DNA from: an uncultured Bacteroides sp.
GTDB taxonomy: Bacteria > Bacteroidota > Bacteroidia > Bacteroidales > Bacteroidaceae
Direction: 5' to 3'
Length of the DNA: 32,453 bases
Assembly (NCBI RefSeq): GCF_947632445.1
Contig: NZ_CANRPM010000032.1
Location: 1 to 32,453 of the forward strand
Shown here: piece after piece, positions 1-8,963 of the stretch
Numbering within the stretch: the first letter of the stretch is position 1
Layout of the letters: each line of letters opens with the position of its first letter
The notes under the pieces: model-generated
Database searches by the model: none
Told to the model about the DNA's origin: nothing
What the model saw: the letters and a program-made list of their open reading frames with translations, nothing else
Made by a program: the position numbers and the translations under genes

Positions 1-13
1 TATGAAGAGAAAT

Positions 14-28
14 ACCGGTTTAGCCGGT
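14..28. terminator. Small hairpin at the left edge; rest of 1-199 without a recognised gene
   Basis: ACCGG (14-18) pairs with CCGGT (24-28) around a 5-base loop, followed by a mildly T-rich stretch. It could be the end of a gene lying left of the window. A second short inverted repeat, GGGAG-AGTT-CTCCC, sits at 81-94 without a T-run. I see no coding sequence in 1-199 that I can support. Confidence 0.25.
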
Positions 29-176
29 TATTCTATCCATATTTTTCCTGCAAGATGACGTAAAAAATGTAGCGTCGAGAGGGAGAGTTCTCCCCAAGAC
101 AAGACTGCTTCTTTCCGGGAGAGGCATCCTTCACTTTGCATTTTTGCGGTGGTTTTAACAACACTTTGTTCTCCGC

Positions 177-207
177 TTCCATCTATGAAGAATAAACCGT
201 ACCTTTG
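177..207 (+). promoter_or_regulatory. Bacteroidetes-type promoter of the methyltransferase gene
   Basis: TACCTTTG at 200-207 matches the Bacteroidetes -7 consensus TAnnTTTG exactly. A degraded -33 element (TTCC, 177-180) lies 19 bp upstream. The expected transcript start is about 213-215, which argues against translation from the ATG at 216 and for the ATG at 234. Confidence 0.6.
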
Positions 208-233
208 CGCGCAGCATGGAAGAAAGACAGCCT

Positions 234-1433
234 ATGACACCGACCGAAGCCACTCTCCGATTTATAGCCGGGCACCGACACGACGACGTGCGGACACTGG
301 CCTTGCAGGCAGACCGATACCCCGACGTGGACATGCGGGAGGCCCTGACACAGATTGCAGGCCGGCAGACGGCCGAGACGAAGGTGCCGACGTGGGCCGC
401 TGAGGAGGGCATCCTCTACCCGCCCCGGCTCGCCCTGGAGCAATGTTCGTCGGAGGAGGCGGCACGCTACAAGGCGACGCTCGCGGCAGAAGGCAGCGCA
501 CCACACGGAAGCCTCGCCGACCTGACGGGAGGCTTCGGCATCGACTTCTCCTTTCTGGCGCCGCACTTCGCGCAGGCCACCTACGTGGAGCGGCAGGAAG
601 CGTTGTGCGCGACGGCCCGCCATAACTTCCCCCTGCTGGGGCTGGCGTCGGCCCGCGTCGTCCATGCGGACTGTACGGATTATTTGAAACGGATGGAGCC
701 TGTCGACCTTATCTACCTGGATCCGGCCCGACGAGACGGACACGGCGGCAAGACTGTCGCCATCGGTGACTGCGAACCCGATGCCGCCGCCCTCGAACCG
801 CTGTTGTTGGAGAAGGCCGGCCGGGTGATGGTGAAGCTGTCGCCCATGCTCGACCTGACACAGGCGCTGCACACGCTGGGACACGTCGCCGCCGCCCATG
901 TCGTCGCGGTGGCGGGCGAATGCAAGGAGCTGCTGTTGGTGCTGGCCGGAGGGGAAGTCCCGCAGGCGGACGATGTGCCCGTCCGGTGCGTCAACCTTGC
1001 TGCCGACGACGAGGCCTTCACCTTCACCCGCCGCGAAGAGCAGGAAGCCCCGTGCCGCTATGCCGACCGTCCCCGCGCCTATCTCTACGAGCCGAATGCC
1101 TCGCTGCTCAAGGCCGGCGCGTTCCGACACCTTTCTTATATATATAAGGTGGAAAAGCTGCACGCCAGCAGCCATCTCTATACTTCCGACGTCCTGCTGC
1201 CCCGCTTCCCCGGCCGCAGATTCCGTGTCGAAGGCTGGTGCGGCTTCGGCAGGCGCGAGGTGCAGGAGCTGCTGGGCGGCGTGCGGAAAGCCAACCTGAC
1301 GGTGCGCAACTTCCCCGCTACGGTGGCCGAGCTGCGCAAGAGGTTCAAGCTGAGCGAAGGGGGAACGGTCTATCTCTTCGCCACCACACTGAACGACGGG
1401 CGGAAAGCCCTCCTGCGCTGCGGCAGGGTGTGA
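234..1433 (+). CDS. Class I SAM-dependent methyltransferase with THUMP-like C-terminal domain
   Basis: A 399-residue protein. A Rossmann methyltransferase core is visible: DLTGGFGID at residues 96-104 is the SAM-binding motif I, followed by an acidic loop (YVER, 117-120) and DPARR at 163-167, which fills the motif IV position. The N-terminal ~90 residues and the THUMP-like/ferredoxin-like C-terminal part match a Bacteroidetes-wide family of about 390-400 residues often annotated only as methyltransferase. A nucleic acid substrate is inferred from the THUMP-like tail; the actual target is unknown. I chose ATG 234 over ATG 216 because the promoter would place the transcript start at about 214, and because the family begins near TLRFI. 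The gene is monocistronic and converges on the HU-like gene. Confidence 0.85.
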   Translation: MTPTEATLRFIAGHRHDDVRTLALQADRYPDVDMREALTQIAGRQTAETKVPTWAAEEGILYPPRLALEQCSSEEAARYKATLAAEGSAPHGSLADLTGGFGIDFSFLAPHFAQATYVERQEALCATARHNFPLLGLASARVVHADCTDYLKRMEPVDLIYLDPARRDGHGGKTVAIGDCEPDAAALEPLLLEKAGRVMVKLSPMLDLTQALHTLGHVAAAHVVAVAGECKELLLVLAGGEVPQADDVPVRCVNLAADDEAFTFTRREEQEAPCRYADRPRAYLYEPNASLLKAGAFRHLSYIYKVEKLHASSHLYTSDVLLPRFPGRRFRVEGWCGFGRREVQELLGGVRKANLTVRNFPATVAELRKRFKLSEGGTVYLFATTLNDGRKALLRCGRV

Positions 1434-1461
1434 CAGCTTTCCGCCCCGGACATCTCTCTCT

Positions 1462-1917
1462 TTACAGCGGACTGCCGCCGTCGTCGTCGCCACCGCCGTC
1501 ACCGTCCGTATCGCCGGAGGAGACGGGCTTGTTGCGGTCGATGCTCAGTTCCACGTTGCTTGCGGCGTCGCGCATCTTCTGCTTGGGCGTGAAGGAGATT
1601 TTCGGAGCCTTCAACGCATCCTTTACCGTCACCTGTTCGGGCGTCTCCATCATCTTCGAGTTTACGACGAGGCGGAGGCTGCCCAGTTCGGCAAGGTCGA
1701 CACTCATACCCATCTGAAGGGCTTCACACACTACATTGCTCAGGCTGATGAGGGCGTTCTTCACGTCGCCCTCGGAGAGGGAGGTCTCGCGGACGATGCG
1801 TTCTACGAGCAGCCGGTTCGTCAGCTTCTGTTTTGACTTGGGACTGGCGTAATACGCGGTTCCCCCTTTTCGCTCACCGATGGTAAGCACTCTCGATTTG
1901 ATTTCAAATTCAATCAT
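1462..1917 (-). CDS. HU-family (HU-HIG type) DNA-binding protein with acidic Gly/Asp tail
   Basis: A 151-residue histone-like protein of the Bacteroidetes HU-related group. Residues 1-125 carry the fold: a short N-terminal strand unique to this group (MIEFEIKSRV), helices around RLLVERIVRETSLSEGDVKN, and the beta-arm region near DLAELGSLRLVV. The family binds DNA without strong sequence specificity and shapes the nucleoid. The last ~20 residues form a low-complexity tail rich in Gly and Asp (residues ~131-148), which could modulate DNA contacts electrostatically; that is inference. The gene converges on the methyltransferase gene with a 28-bp gap. Its 5' region carries a 23-bp tandem repeat block. 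A weak promoter TACCTTAG lies at 1956-1963 (minus strand, one mismatch to TAnnTTTG). Confidence 0.88.
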   Translation of the reverse strand: MIEFEIKSRVLTIGERKGGTAYYASPKSKQKLTNRLLVERIVRETSLSEGDVKNALISLSNVVCEALQMGMSVDLAELGSLRLVVNSKMMETPEQVTVKDALKAPKISFTPKQKMRDAASNVELSIDRNKPVSSGDTDGDGGGDDDGGSPL

Positions 1918-2001
1918 CGCATTTTAATTTAAAAGGTTAATGTATATAATTATTACTAAGGTAAAATACCTCTCATTTTCGGTTCGGAACATCGGCTTCT
2001 G

Positions 2002-2113
2002 TCGATACGGAAGATCGACGTTGATCGATACGGGGGATCGATGATGATCGATACGGAAGATCGATGATGATCGATACGGAAGATCGATGATGATCGATAC
2101 GGAGGATCGATTA
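2002..2113. repeat. 23-bp tandem repeat, about 4.9 copies, rich in GATC/ATCGAT
   Basis: Five head-to-tail units start at 2002, 2025, 2048, 2071 and 2094 (the last is 20 bp). Units 3 and 4 are identical; the others differ at a few positions. Each unit begins TCGATACGG and includes GATCGATGATGA, so ATCGAT palindromes recur at alternating spacings of 10 and 13 bp, forming an inverted pair ATCGAT-N4-ATCGAT once per unit. The block lies between the divergent HU-like and antiporter genes, 85-196 bp from the HU start codon. The 65-codon minus-strand reading frame through it looks like a by-product of the repeat. The block is imperfectly flanked by GGTTCGGA (1981-1988 and again near 2143). Confidence 0.9.
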
Positions 2114-2219
2114 GACCCCCTTCAGAACACCGTCTGGCGGGGGTTCGGAGCACCTTTTTCCGTCGAAGGCAAATATAGGAAAAATATCCGAAACGTGTGC
2201 TGTTTTTATCATTATTTTT

Positions 2220-2227
2220 TATCTTTG
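2220..2227 (+). promoter_or_regulatory. -7 box upstream of the antiporter gene
   Basis: TATCTTTG (2220-2227) is a perfect TAnnTTTG box. No clean TTTG -33 element is present 19-21 bp upstream (TGTG-like bases near 2196). The transcript start should be about 2234, giving a ~25-base leader before ATG 2259. Confidence 0.6.
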
Positions 2228-2258
2228 CAGCGTGAAACTTTTAATCGGAGGATTTAGG

Positions 2259-3224
2259 ATGGATATACTTTTCCTTATCGTAGGCCTGGTGCTCATTCTG
2301 GCGGGGGCCAATGCCCTGACCGACGGGGCGGCGGCGACGGCGAAGCGGTTCCGCATCCCGGACATCGTCATCGGCCTGACGGTCGTGGCTTTCGGAACGT
2401 CGGCCCCCGAACTGGCCGTCAGCGTGTCGTCGGCCGTAAAGGGCAGCGCCGACATGGCGGTGGGCAACGTGGTGGGCAGCAACCTGTTCAACACGCTGAT
2501 GATTGTGGGCTGCACCGCCCTGTTTGCGCCCATCGTGGTGCAGCGCAACACGCTGCTGAAGGAAATCCCGCTCTGCATCCTCGCCTCGCTGGTGCTGCTG
2601 GCGATGGGCAGCGACACGGTGCTGGACGGGGCGGCGGAGAACGTGGTGAGCACGACGGACGGGCTTGTCCTGCTCGGCTTCATGGCCGTCTTCGTGAGCT
2701 ATACGTTTGCCATCGCCGGAAGCGGACGGACGGAGGAACCGGACGAGGGGACGGCCATCCGTGAGATGCCCCTGTGGCGGGCGGCGCTCTGCATCGGGGG
2801 CGGACTGGCAGGGCTTATCGGGGGCGGACAGCTGTTTGTGGACGGGGCGTGCGGACTGGCGCGCTCGCTGGGCGTCGGCGAGTCGGTCATCGGCCTGACC
2901 CTTGTGGCGGGAGGCACGTCGCTGCCTGAACTGGCCACCAGCATCGTGGCCGCGCTGAAGCGGAACCCGGAGATAGCCATCGGCAACGTGGTGGGCAGCA
3001 ACCTGTTCAACATCTTCCTCGTGCTGGGCTGCTCGGCCGCGGTGACGCCCCTGCACCTGACGGGCATCCGCCACTCGGACCTGGCGGTACTGGCGGCGTC
3101 GGCCGTACTGTTGTGGCTGTTCGGCGTGTTCTTCGGCCGCCGCACCATCACACGCATCGAGGGCAGCGTGCTCGTGGCCTACTACGTGGGCTACACGGCG
3201 TGGCTCGTCTGCCATGCCGGCTGA
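2259..3224 (+). CDS. Calcium/sodium antiporter (CaCA superfamily, YrbG-like)
   Basis: A 321-residue integral membrane protein. The two inverted alpha-repeats that define the cation/Ca2+ exchanger superfamily are plain: GTSAPE at 46-51 followed by GNVVGSNLFN (69-78), and GTSLPE at 219-224 followed by the same GNVVGSNLFN motif. The acidic residues in these motifs coordinate the cation in the inner membrane. About ten hydrophobic segments are present. Length fits the bacterial K+-independent branch. An upstream in-frame GTG (2232) is possible, but ATG 2259 is preceded by a GGAG-type ribosome site (2247-2250) and starts right at the first membrane helix, so I use it. Exact ion selectivity cannot be read from sequence. 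Confidence 0.9.
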   Translation: MDILFLIVGLVLILAGANALTDGAAATAKRFRIPDIVIGLTVVAFGTSAPELAVSVSSAVKGSADMAVGNVVGSNLFNTLMIVGCTALFAPIVVQRNTLLKEIPLCILASLVLLAMGSDTVLDGAAENVVSTTDGLVLLGFMAVFVSYTFAIAGSGRTEEPDEGTAIREMPLWRAALCIGGGLAGLIGGGQLFVDGACGLARSLGVGESVIGLTLVAGGTSLPELATSIVAALKRNPEIAIGNVVGSNLFNIFLVLGCSAAVTPLHLTGIRHSDLAVLAASAVLLWLFGVFFGRRTITRIEGSVLVAYYVGYTAWLVCHAG

Positions 3225-3263
3225 GAATTTGTCGCGTTCCTCGTTTCTTCCCGAAAAAAACAT

Positions 3264-3271
3264 TATCTTTG
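3264..3271 (+). promoter_or_regulatory. -7 box upstream of the GNAT-like gene
   Basis: TATCTTTG at 3264-3271 matches TAnnTTTG; no matching -33 element is seen at the normal distance. The predicted start of transcription (about 3278) leaves a leader of roughly 18 bases before ATG 3296. This supports the 378-residue start and an independent transcript rather than read-through from the antiporter. Confidence 0.55.
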
Positions 3272-3295
3272 CCCCCCAAGAAAAGACCTGAAGAC

Positions 3296-4432
3296 ATGGC
3301 TGTTACAATCAAGAAAGTTACCACCCGGCGGGAGCTGAAACGCTTCATCCGCTTCAACTACGAGCTTTACAAGCGAAACCCCTACTCCGTACCCGACCTG
3401 TACGACGACATGCTGAACACGTTCAACCGGAAGAAGAACGCCGCCTTCGAGTTCTGCGATGCCGACTACTTCCTGGCCTATCGGGACGGACGGCTCGTGG
3501 GGCGCGTGGCCGCCATCATCAACCACCGTGCCAACCGGACGTGGAACAAGCAGGAAGTCCGCTTCGGCTGGATAGACTTCACCGACGACGACGAAGTGTC
3601 CGAAGCCCTGATACGCACCGTAGAGCAGTGGGGCAGGGAGCGCGGCATGACCCGCATCACCGGCCCGCTGGGCTTCACCGACATGGATGCCGAAGGGATG
3701 CTGGTGGAGGGCTTCGACCAGCTGGGCACGATGGCCACCCTCTACAACTATCCCTACTATCCCCGCCACATCGAGCGGCTGGGCTTCGTGAAGGATGTCG
3801 ACTGGGTGGAGTACAAGATATTCGTCCCCGACGCCATTCCCGAAAAGTACCGCCGCATCGCCGACCTCATCCGGCGGAAGTACGAGCTGAAAATCAAGAA
3901 ATACACGTCGGGACGGAAGATTGCCCGCGACTACGGGCAGGCCATCTTCGAACTTATCAACGAGGCCTACACGCCCCTCTACGGCTACTCCGCCCTGACG
4001 CAGCGGCAGATAGACCAGTACGTCAGGATGTATCTCCCCATTCTCGACCTGCGCATGGTGACCCTCGTCACCGACCGCGACGACCGGCTCGTGGCCGTCG
4101 GCATCTCCATGCCCTCGCTCTCGGAGGCGTTGCAGAAGTCGCACGGACGGCTGCTGCCTTTCGGCTGGTACCACCTGCTTAAGGCCCTGTTCTTCAAACG
4201 CCGCGCCCGGATGCTCGACCTGCTGCTCGTGGCCGTGAAACCCGAATACCAGAACAAGGGGGTCAATGCCCTGCTCTTCGCCGACCTCATCCCCGTCTAC
4301 CAGCAGCTGGGCTTCGAATATGCCGAAAGCAATCTCGAACTGGAACTGAACGGAAAAGTACAGGCACAGTGGGAATACTTCCGCACCGAGCAGCACAAGC
4401 GGCGGCGGGCGTTTACGAAGGAAATCGGATAA
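3296..4432 (+). CDS. GNAT-like acyltransferase, two-domain, function unknown
   Basis: A 378-residue cytoplasmic protein of a family widespread in Bacteroidetes. The N-terminal half (residues ~1-200) has GNAT-like features: DADYFLAYRDGRLVGRVAAIIN, then GPLGFTDMDAEGML, a hallmark of this family. The C-terminal half carries VKPEYQNKGVNALLF near residues 315-328, which fills the acetyl-CoA pyrophosphate-binding position (QNKG, 319-322), so the protein appears to be two GNAT-like folds in tandem. The acyl acceptor is unknown. ATG 3296 is chosen because the promoter lies just upstream; the open frame extends further 5' only as antisense-like sequence inside the antiporter gene. It converges on the GH20 gene with 5 bp between stop codons. 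Confidence 0.75.
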   Translation: MAVTIKKVTTRRELKRFIRFNYELYKRNPYSVPDLYDDMLNTFNRKKNAAFEFCDADYFLAYRDGRLVGRVAAIINHRANRTWNKQEVRFGWIDFTDDDEVSEALIRTVEQWGRERGMTRITGPLGFTDMDAEGMLVEGFDQLGTMATLYNYPYYPRHIERLGFVKDVDWVEYKIFVPDAIPEKYRRIADLIRRKYELKIKKYTSGRKIARDYGQAIFELINEAYTPLYGYSALTQRQIDQYVRMYLPILDLRMVTLVTDRDDRLVAVGISMPSLSEALQKSHGRLLPFGWYHLLKALFFKRRARMLDLLLVAVKPEYQNKGVNALLFADLIPVYQQLGFEYAESNLELELNGKVQAQWEYFRTEQHKRRRAFTKEIG

Positions 4433-4437
4433 GGGGG

Positions 4438-6279
4438 TCAGTCGTCTTGCAGGTTCCTTTCGGTGATGCCGCTTTCCCGTCCGCTGCGTATGGCCACCGC
4501 CTTGATGCAGGCACTCCGGTCGGCGGCAAAAGGCCCTTCGTAGCATTGTGACGAACTCGTAGGGAGCGTGCCGTCCGTAGTGTAGTAGACGGGGGCATTG
4601 TCGAAGGTGCTCAACGTAACCGTCGCCTGCCCTTCTTCTCCGGGACTGATGTCTATTGCCACGTCCTCGATGTCCTGCTTGTAGTGATAGCCTTTCAGCG
4701 TATAGATGTCCAACTGGTGGCGCAGCCGCTTCAGGAAACCGTCCAGGTTCTTCCTGTCGGGTTCGGCCCATTGCAATTCGCTCAGGGCGGCGATGCGGGG
4801 CATCATCTGCCACTCCATCTTCACGCTGTCTTTGGTCCACTCCGTCCAGATGCACCCCTGGGTGCCGATGATGTTCTGCCGCTCTTCGGGAGTCAGTACG
4901 TCGGCCACAGGCTCGAAGTTGTAGACGCGGGCCACGCTGGCCACTCCCTTCAGGCGGTTATACCCCGGATTGCTGAAGTACAGGTGGCTGATGGGGCAGA
5001 TGACGGTCTTGTGTTGCAGCTGCGCCGACTTGATGCCGGCCTTCACTCCCGTCCATGCCATGACGGTGGCTGTCTTGGCCGGATTGCCTTCGAGTATTTC
5101 GTCCCATCCCATCATCTTGCGTCCGCGTTCATGGATGACCTTCTCCACTTCGCCCATGAAATAAGCCTGGAGCCGGTTCTCCTTCGTATGTTCGGGCGTG
5201 GACTTCAGACCCAGCTCGCGGATCTTGGCCTGACACTTGGGGCACTCCCTCCAACGGGTCTTGGGACATTCGTCTCCTCCTATATGGATATATTCGGAAG
5301 GGAAGATGTCCATAATCTCACTCAGTACGTCCTTGGCAAACCGGAGCGTCTGCTCGCTGCCTCCGCAAAGCACTTCCTCAAACACGCCAAAGCGGGTCGG
5401 CATCTCGTAGGGGCCGCCCGTACATCCCAGTTCGGGATAGGAAGCCAGCGCCGCCATCATGTGGCCCGGCATATCTATTTCGGGAACAACCGTGATGAAA
5501 CGCTCGGCTGCATAGCGTACAATCTCCCTGGCTTCCTCCTGCGTATAGAAACCGCTGACGGGCACTCCGTCGTACTCCTCCGAACCGGGCGCGGTAATGG
5601 TCTCCTTGCGGTACGAGCCGACTTCCGTCAGCCGGGGATACTTCTTGATTTCGATGCGCCACCCCTGGTCGTCGCTCAGGTGCCAGTGGAAGTAGTTGAT
5701 GTTGTGCAGGGCCAGCATGTCGATGATTTCCTTCAGATAGGCTACGGGGAAGAAGTGACGGCCCACATCTACCATGAAGCCCCGGTAGCCGAAGCGGGGA
5801 TAGTCCTTCACCACACAGGCGGGCAGGGAGGCCAGCGCTTCGCCTCCCGTGATGGGCAGGGCCTTCTGAAGGGTCTGTATGCCATAGAACACAGCGGCCT
5901 CCGTTGCTCCCTTCAGGGTGATGCCGTCTTGCGTCACCTGTATTTCATAACCTTCCTTGTCGGCTATGCTTTCGTCCAACGCCAGTTGAATCCGGTTCCT
6001 GCCGGGCGAAGCGGTGACTTTCAATTCCAGTCCGGTCATCTCCCTTATGTACGAAGCCAGGAAGCGGGCCGTGCGCTCCATCTTCGCATTCTCCGCCGGA
6101 TAACAGATGGTTGTCGATGCGGTGATGACAAAGGGAGACGCATCTTTTTCTTCTACAATCTCCTGCGGAAGGGGAATGACATGAAAGTCTCCCGTCTCGA
6201 CCTTTTTGGCAGTACATCCCACAAGAAACAGCAACAGGAGGCAAAGGCTCCAACGACAAATAAAACAAATACTCTTCAT
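4438..6279 (-). CDS. Beta-N-acetylhexosaminidase, GH20 family, lipoprotein
   Basis: A 613-residue secreted glycosidase. The signal peptide ends in a lipobox with the lipidated cysteine at residue 22 (FLVGC), so it should sit in the outer membrane or periplasm. A GH20b-type N-terminal domain spans ~30-160. The catalytic barrel spans ~160-510, with HFHWHLSDDQGWR-type motif near 197-208 and GGDECPK at 334-340; Asp336 and Glu337 are the catalytic pair of the family (substrate-assisted retaining mechanism). A C-terminal chitobiase/hexosaminidase-type domain follows (~545-613, YYTTDGTLPT). It likely releases terminal GlcNAc or GalNAc from host or microbial glycans. ATG 6279 is used rather than 6324 because it gives a proper signal peptide and lies below the promoter. 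No SusC/D pair is adjacent. Confidence 0.93.
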   Translation of the reverse strand: MKSICFICRWSLCLLLLFLVGCTAKKVETGDFHVIPLPQEIVEEKDASPFVITASTTICYPAENAKMERTARFLASYIREMTGLELKVTASPGRNRIQLALDESIADKEGYEIQVTQDGITLKGATEAAVFYGIQTLQKALPITGGEALASLPACVVKDYPRFGYRGFMVDVGRHFFPVAYLKEIIDMLALHNINYFHWHLSDDQGWRIEIKKYPRLTEVGSYRKETITAPGSEEYDGVPVSGFYTQEEAREIVRYAAERFITVVPEIDMPGHMMAALASYPELGCTGGPYEMPTRFGVFEEVLCGGSEQTLRFAKDVLSEIMDIFPSEYIHIGGDECPKTRWRECPKCQAKIRELGLKSTPEHTKENRLQAYFMGEVEKVIHERGRKMMGWDEILEGNPAKTATVMAWTGVKAGIKSAQLQHKTVICPISHLYFSNPGYNRLKGVASVARVYNFEPVADVLTPEERQNIIGTQGCIWTEWTKDSVKMEWQMMPRIAALSELQWAEPDRKNLDGFLKRLRHQLDIYTLKGYHYKQDIEDVAIDISPGEEGQATVTLSTFDNAPVYYTTDGTLPTSSSQCYEGPFAADRSACIKAVAIRSGRESGITERNLQDD

Positions 6280-6302
6280 ATAACGGAATTTTATATTTTG
6301 TG

Positions 6303-6333
6303 CAAAAGTAATATCTGCTTGCATAAAAACAAA
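6303..6333 (-). promoter_or_regulatory. Complete Bacteroidetes promoter of the GH20 gene
   Basis: On the minus strand, -33 TTTG (plus-strand CAAA, 6330-6333) and -7 TACTTTTG (plus-strand CAAAAGTA, 6303-6310) are separated by 19 bp, a full consensus match. The transcript start is expected near 6296, with a leader of about 17 bases to ATG 6279. Confidence 0.75.
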
Positions 6334-6486
6334 GGCGCCGCCCCGATTTCACATCGAATGGGGTTTAAGAACAAAAGACGTACAGCTATGGAGAATGATA
6401 TTGCAAAGATGCCTAATAACGGCAGAAAGAATGCTATTTTTGAATAAAAAACGACCCGACCCTACCGACTATTCCGGCAGAAACGT

Positions 6487-6494
6487 TATTTTTG
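6487..6494 (+). promoter_or_regulatory. -7 box upstream of the parE-coaD-S41 operon
   Basis: TATTTTTG at 6487-6494 fits TAnnTTTG; no good -33 element is seen. The start of transcription should fall near 6501, upstream of ATG 6519, which agrees with rejecting the earlier TTG at 6492. Confidence 0.5.
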
Positions 6495-6518
6495 CGCATT
6501 AAAACCTGTACGAGAATT

Positions 6519-8423
6519 ATGGAAGAAGAGAAAGAGAACAGCCTGCCGCTTGCCGAACAGCCGGCGGCATATACCGACGACAACATACGCCACCTGGACG
6601 ACATGGAGCATATCCGCGTCCGCTCAGGAATGTACATCGGCCGCCTGGGCGACGGCTCGCAAAGCGACGACGGCATCTACGTGCTGCTGAAAGAGGTGAT
6701 GGACAACTCGATCGACGAATTCAAGATGGGAGCCGGCAAGAAAATCGAGGTGACCATCGAAGACGGTCTACGCGTCAGTGTCCGCGACTACGGCCGGGGC
6801 ATTCCGCAGGGCAAGCTCATCGACGCGGTCAGCAAACTGAACACCGGCGGCAAGTACGACTCCAAGGCTTTCAAGAAGAGCGTCGGCCTGAACGGTGTGG
6901 GCATCAAGGCGGTGAACGCCCTGAGCAGCCGCTTCGAAGTAAGCAGCTACCGCGAAAGCAAAGTGCGCCGGGCGGTATTCGAGCGGGGCGTCCTGCTGAG
7001 CGACACGACCGAAGACTCGCAGGAGGAAACGGGCACGTACATCTTCTTCGAACCGGACAACACACTGTTCGCCAACTACAGCTTCCAGAACCCGTTTGTG
7101 GAAACGCTGCTGCGCAACTATACGTACCTGAACACCGGACTGACCTTTGTCTACAACGGACAGCGCATCGTCTCACGCCACGGACTGGAAGACCTGCTGA
7201 AAGACAACATGACCAGCGAAGGCCTCTACGACATCGTTCACCTGAAGGGCAAGGACATCGAGATAGCCTTCACCCACACCAACCAGTACGGCGAAGAATA
7301 CTACTCTTTCGTCAACGGGCAGCACACCACACAGGGCGGCACGCACCAGAGCGCCCTGAAGGAACACCTTGCCCGCACCATCAAGGAGTTCTACAACAAG
7401 AACCAGGACTACGCCGACATACGGAACGGACTGGTGGCCGCCATTGCCATCGACGTGGAAGAGCCCATGTTTGAAAGCCAGACCAAGACCAAGCTCGGCT
7501 CGAACAACATGTGGCCCGCCAACCCGCAGGAAGGCACCCCCGCAGGCCCTACGGTAAACAAGTTTGTGGGCGACTTCATCAAAACCGAGGCAGACAACTT
7601 CCTGCACAAGAACCCCCTCGTAGCCGACATCCTGCTCCAGAAGATACAAGACTCCGAAAGAGAGCGCAAGGCGATTGCCGGCGTCACCAAGCTGGCCCGC
7701 GAACGTGCCAAGAAGGCCAACCTGCACAACCGCAAACTGCGCGACTGCCGCTATCACCTGAACGACGGCAAGGGGAAAGAGCAGGAAGCCGACTCGTGCA
7801 TCTTCATCACCGAGGGCGACTCGGCCAGCGGCTCCATCACGAAGAGCCGCGACGTGAACACACAAGCCGTCTTCTCCCTTCGCGGAAAGCCGCTCAACTC
7901 CTACGGCCTGACGAAGAAGGTCGTCTACGAAAACGAGGAGTTCAACCTGCTACAGGCGGCCCTCAACATCGAAGACGGACTGGACGGGCTACGCTACAAC
8001 AAGGTTATCGTAGCCACCGATGCCGATGTGGACGGCATGCACATCCGGCTGCTCATCATCACTTTCTTCCTGCAATTCTTCCCCGACCTCATCAAAAAGG
8101 GTCATGTCTATATCCTGCAAACGCCCCTTTTCCGCGTGCGCAACAAGAAGACGACGAACTATTGCTACACCGAGGACGAACGCCTGAAATCCATCGAAGA
8201 ATTGGGGCCGAACCCCGAAATCACCCGCTTCAAGGGATTGGGGGAAATATCGCCTGACGAGTTCCGCCACTTCATCGGCAAGGACATGCGCCTGGAACAG
8301 GTCAGCCTCCGCAAGACCGACCTTGTCAAAGAGCTGCTCGAATTCTATATGGGCAAGAACACGATGGAGCGGCAAAGTTTCATTATAGACAATCTGGTAA
8401 TCGAAGAAGACAGGGTAAACTGA
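6519..8423 (+). CDS. parE: DNA topoisomerase IV subunit B (type IIA, GyrB/ParE family)
   Basis: A 634-residue ATPase subunit of a type IIA topoisomerase, which decatenates or relaxes DNA with its A partner (not in this window). The GHKL ATPase motifs are visible: EVMDNSIDE (59-67), DYGRGIP (90-96) and [14 protein letters not shown] (123-136). The Toprim domain has EGDSAS starting at Glu432 and DADVDG at 501-506, the acidic residues that bind Mg2+ for cleavage. The short length and lack of the GyrB insert fit ParE; the gene order parE-coaD-S41 peptidase is familiar from Bacteroides. It is the first gene of a three-gene run. Distinguishing ParE from GyrB here rests on length and neighbours, so the symbol is slightly less certain than the family. 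Confidence 0.92.
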   Translation: MEEEKENSLPLAEQPAAYTDDNIRHLDDMEHIRVRSGMYIGRLGDGSQSDDGIYVLLKEVMDNSIDEFKMGAGKKIEVTIEDGLRVSVRDYGRGIPQGKLIDAVSKLNTGGKYDSKAFKKSVGLNGVGIKAVNALSSRFEVSSYRESKVRRAVFERGVLLSDTTEDSQEETGTYIFFEPDNTLFANYSFQNPFVETLLRNYTYLNTGLTFVYNGQRIVSRHGLEDLLKDNMTSEGLYDIVHLKGKDIEIAFTHTNQYGEEYYSFVNGQHTTQGGTHQSALKEHLARTIKEFYNKNQDYADIRNGLVAAIAIDVEEPMFESQTKTKLGSNNMWPANPQEGTPAGPTVNKFVGDFIKTEADNFLHKNPLVADILLQKIQDSERERKAIAGVTKLARERAKKANLHNRKLRDCRYHLNDGKGKEQEADSCIFITEGDSASGSITKSRDVNTQAVFSLRGKPLNSYGLTKKVVYENEEFNLLQAALNIEDGLDGLRYNKVIVATDADVDGMHIRLLIITFFLQFFPDLIKKGHVYILQTPLFRVRNKKTTNYCYTEDERLKSIEELGPNPEITRFKGLGEISPDEFRHFIGKDMRLEQVSLRKTDLVKELLEFYMGKNTMERQSFIIDNLVIEEDRVN

Positions 8424-8486
8424 GTCTCAAGCATCGCTTCCGCTTCCGATACCTGCTTCCGCCTAAAAACCCGAATATATCCAGTT

Positions 8487-8951
8487 ATGACCAAAGCAAT
8501 CTTTCCGGGGACTTTCGATCCCTTTACGGTCGGGCACTGCTCCGTAGTGAGACGTGCGCTGACATTCATCGACGAAATAGTCATCGGCATCGGTATCAAC
8601 GACAACAAGAACACCCACTTCCCCATTGCCGAGCGCGAAGCCATGATCCGCGACCTGTATAAAGACGAACCCCGCGTCAGCGTACAGGCATACGACAACC
8701 TGACCATCGACTTTGCCCGCCAGGTGGGGGCCAACCTCATCATCCGAGGCATTCGGACTGTCAAGGACTTCGAATACGAAGAAACCATTGCCGACATCAA
8801 CCGCAAACTGACCGGCATCGAGACTATCCTTCTCTTCACCGAACCGGAACTTTCCTGCGTCAGCTCCACGATTGTCCGCGAACTGATAGGCTACGGGAAG
8901 GATGTCAGCATGTTCCTGCCCGACGGCATGAAAATACATTCCAACAACTAA
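8487..8951 (+). CDS. coaD: Phosphopantetheine adenylyltransferase
   Basis: A 154-residue cytoplasmic enzyme of coenzyme A synthesis: ATP + 4'-phosphopantetheine gives dephospho-CoA + PPi. The nucleotidyltransferase motif [12 protein letters not shown] (6-17) contains the T/HxGH signature with His17. RGIR (about 88-91) is the usual substrate-binding motif, and [11 protein letters not shown] near the C-terminal part matches the ISST-type ATP-binding motif. Length is normal for CoaD. It lies 63 bp after parE and 12 bp before the S41 peptidase gene, probably in one transcript. Confidence 0.96.
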   Translation: MTKAIFPGTFDPFTVGHCSVVRRALTFIDEIVIGIGINDNKNTHFPIAEREAMIRDLYKDEPRVSVQAYDNLTIDFARQVGANLIIRGIRTVKDFEYEETIADINRKLTGIETILLFTEPELSCVSSTIVRELIGYGKDVSMFLPDGMKIHSNN

Positions 8952-8963
8952 CCGCCAACCCTG

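Noticed and set aside
1956..2153. 65-codon minus-strand frame through the 23-bp repeats
   Set aside because: Unit length is not a multiple of three, no conserved product is seen, and it lies in a divergent promoter region.
4684..6447. A 587-codon plus-strand open frame
   Set aside because: Antisense to the GH20 gene, whose lipobox, catalytic Asp-Glu and promoter are all intact. The final 20 codons (from ATG 6388) have no independent support.
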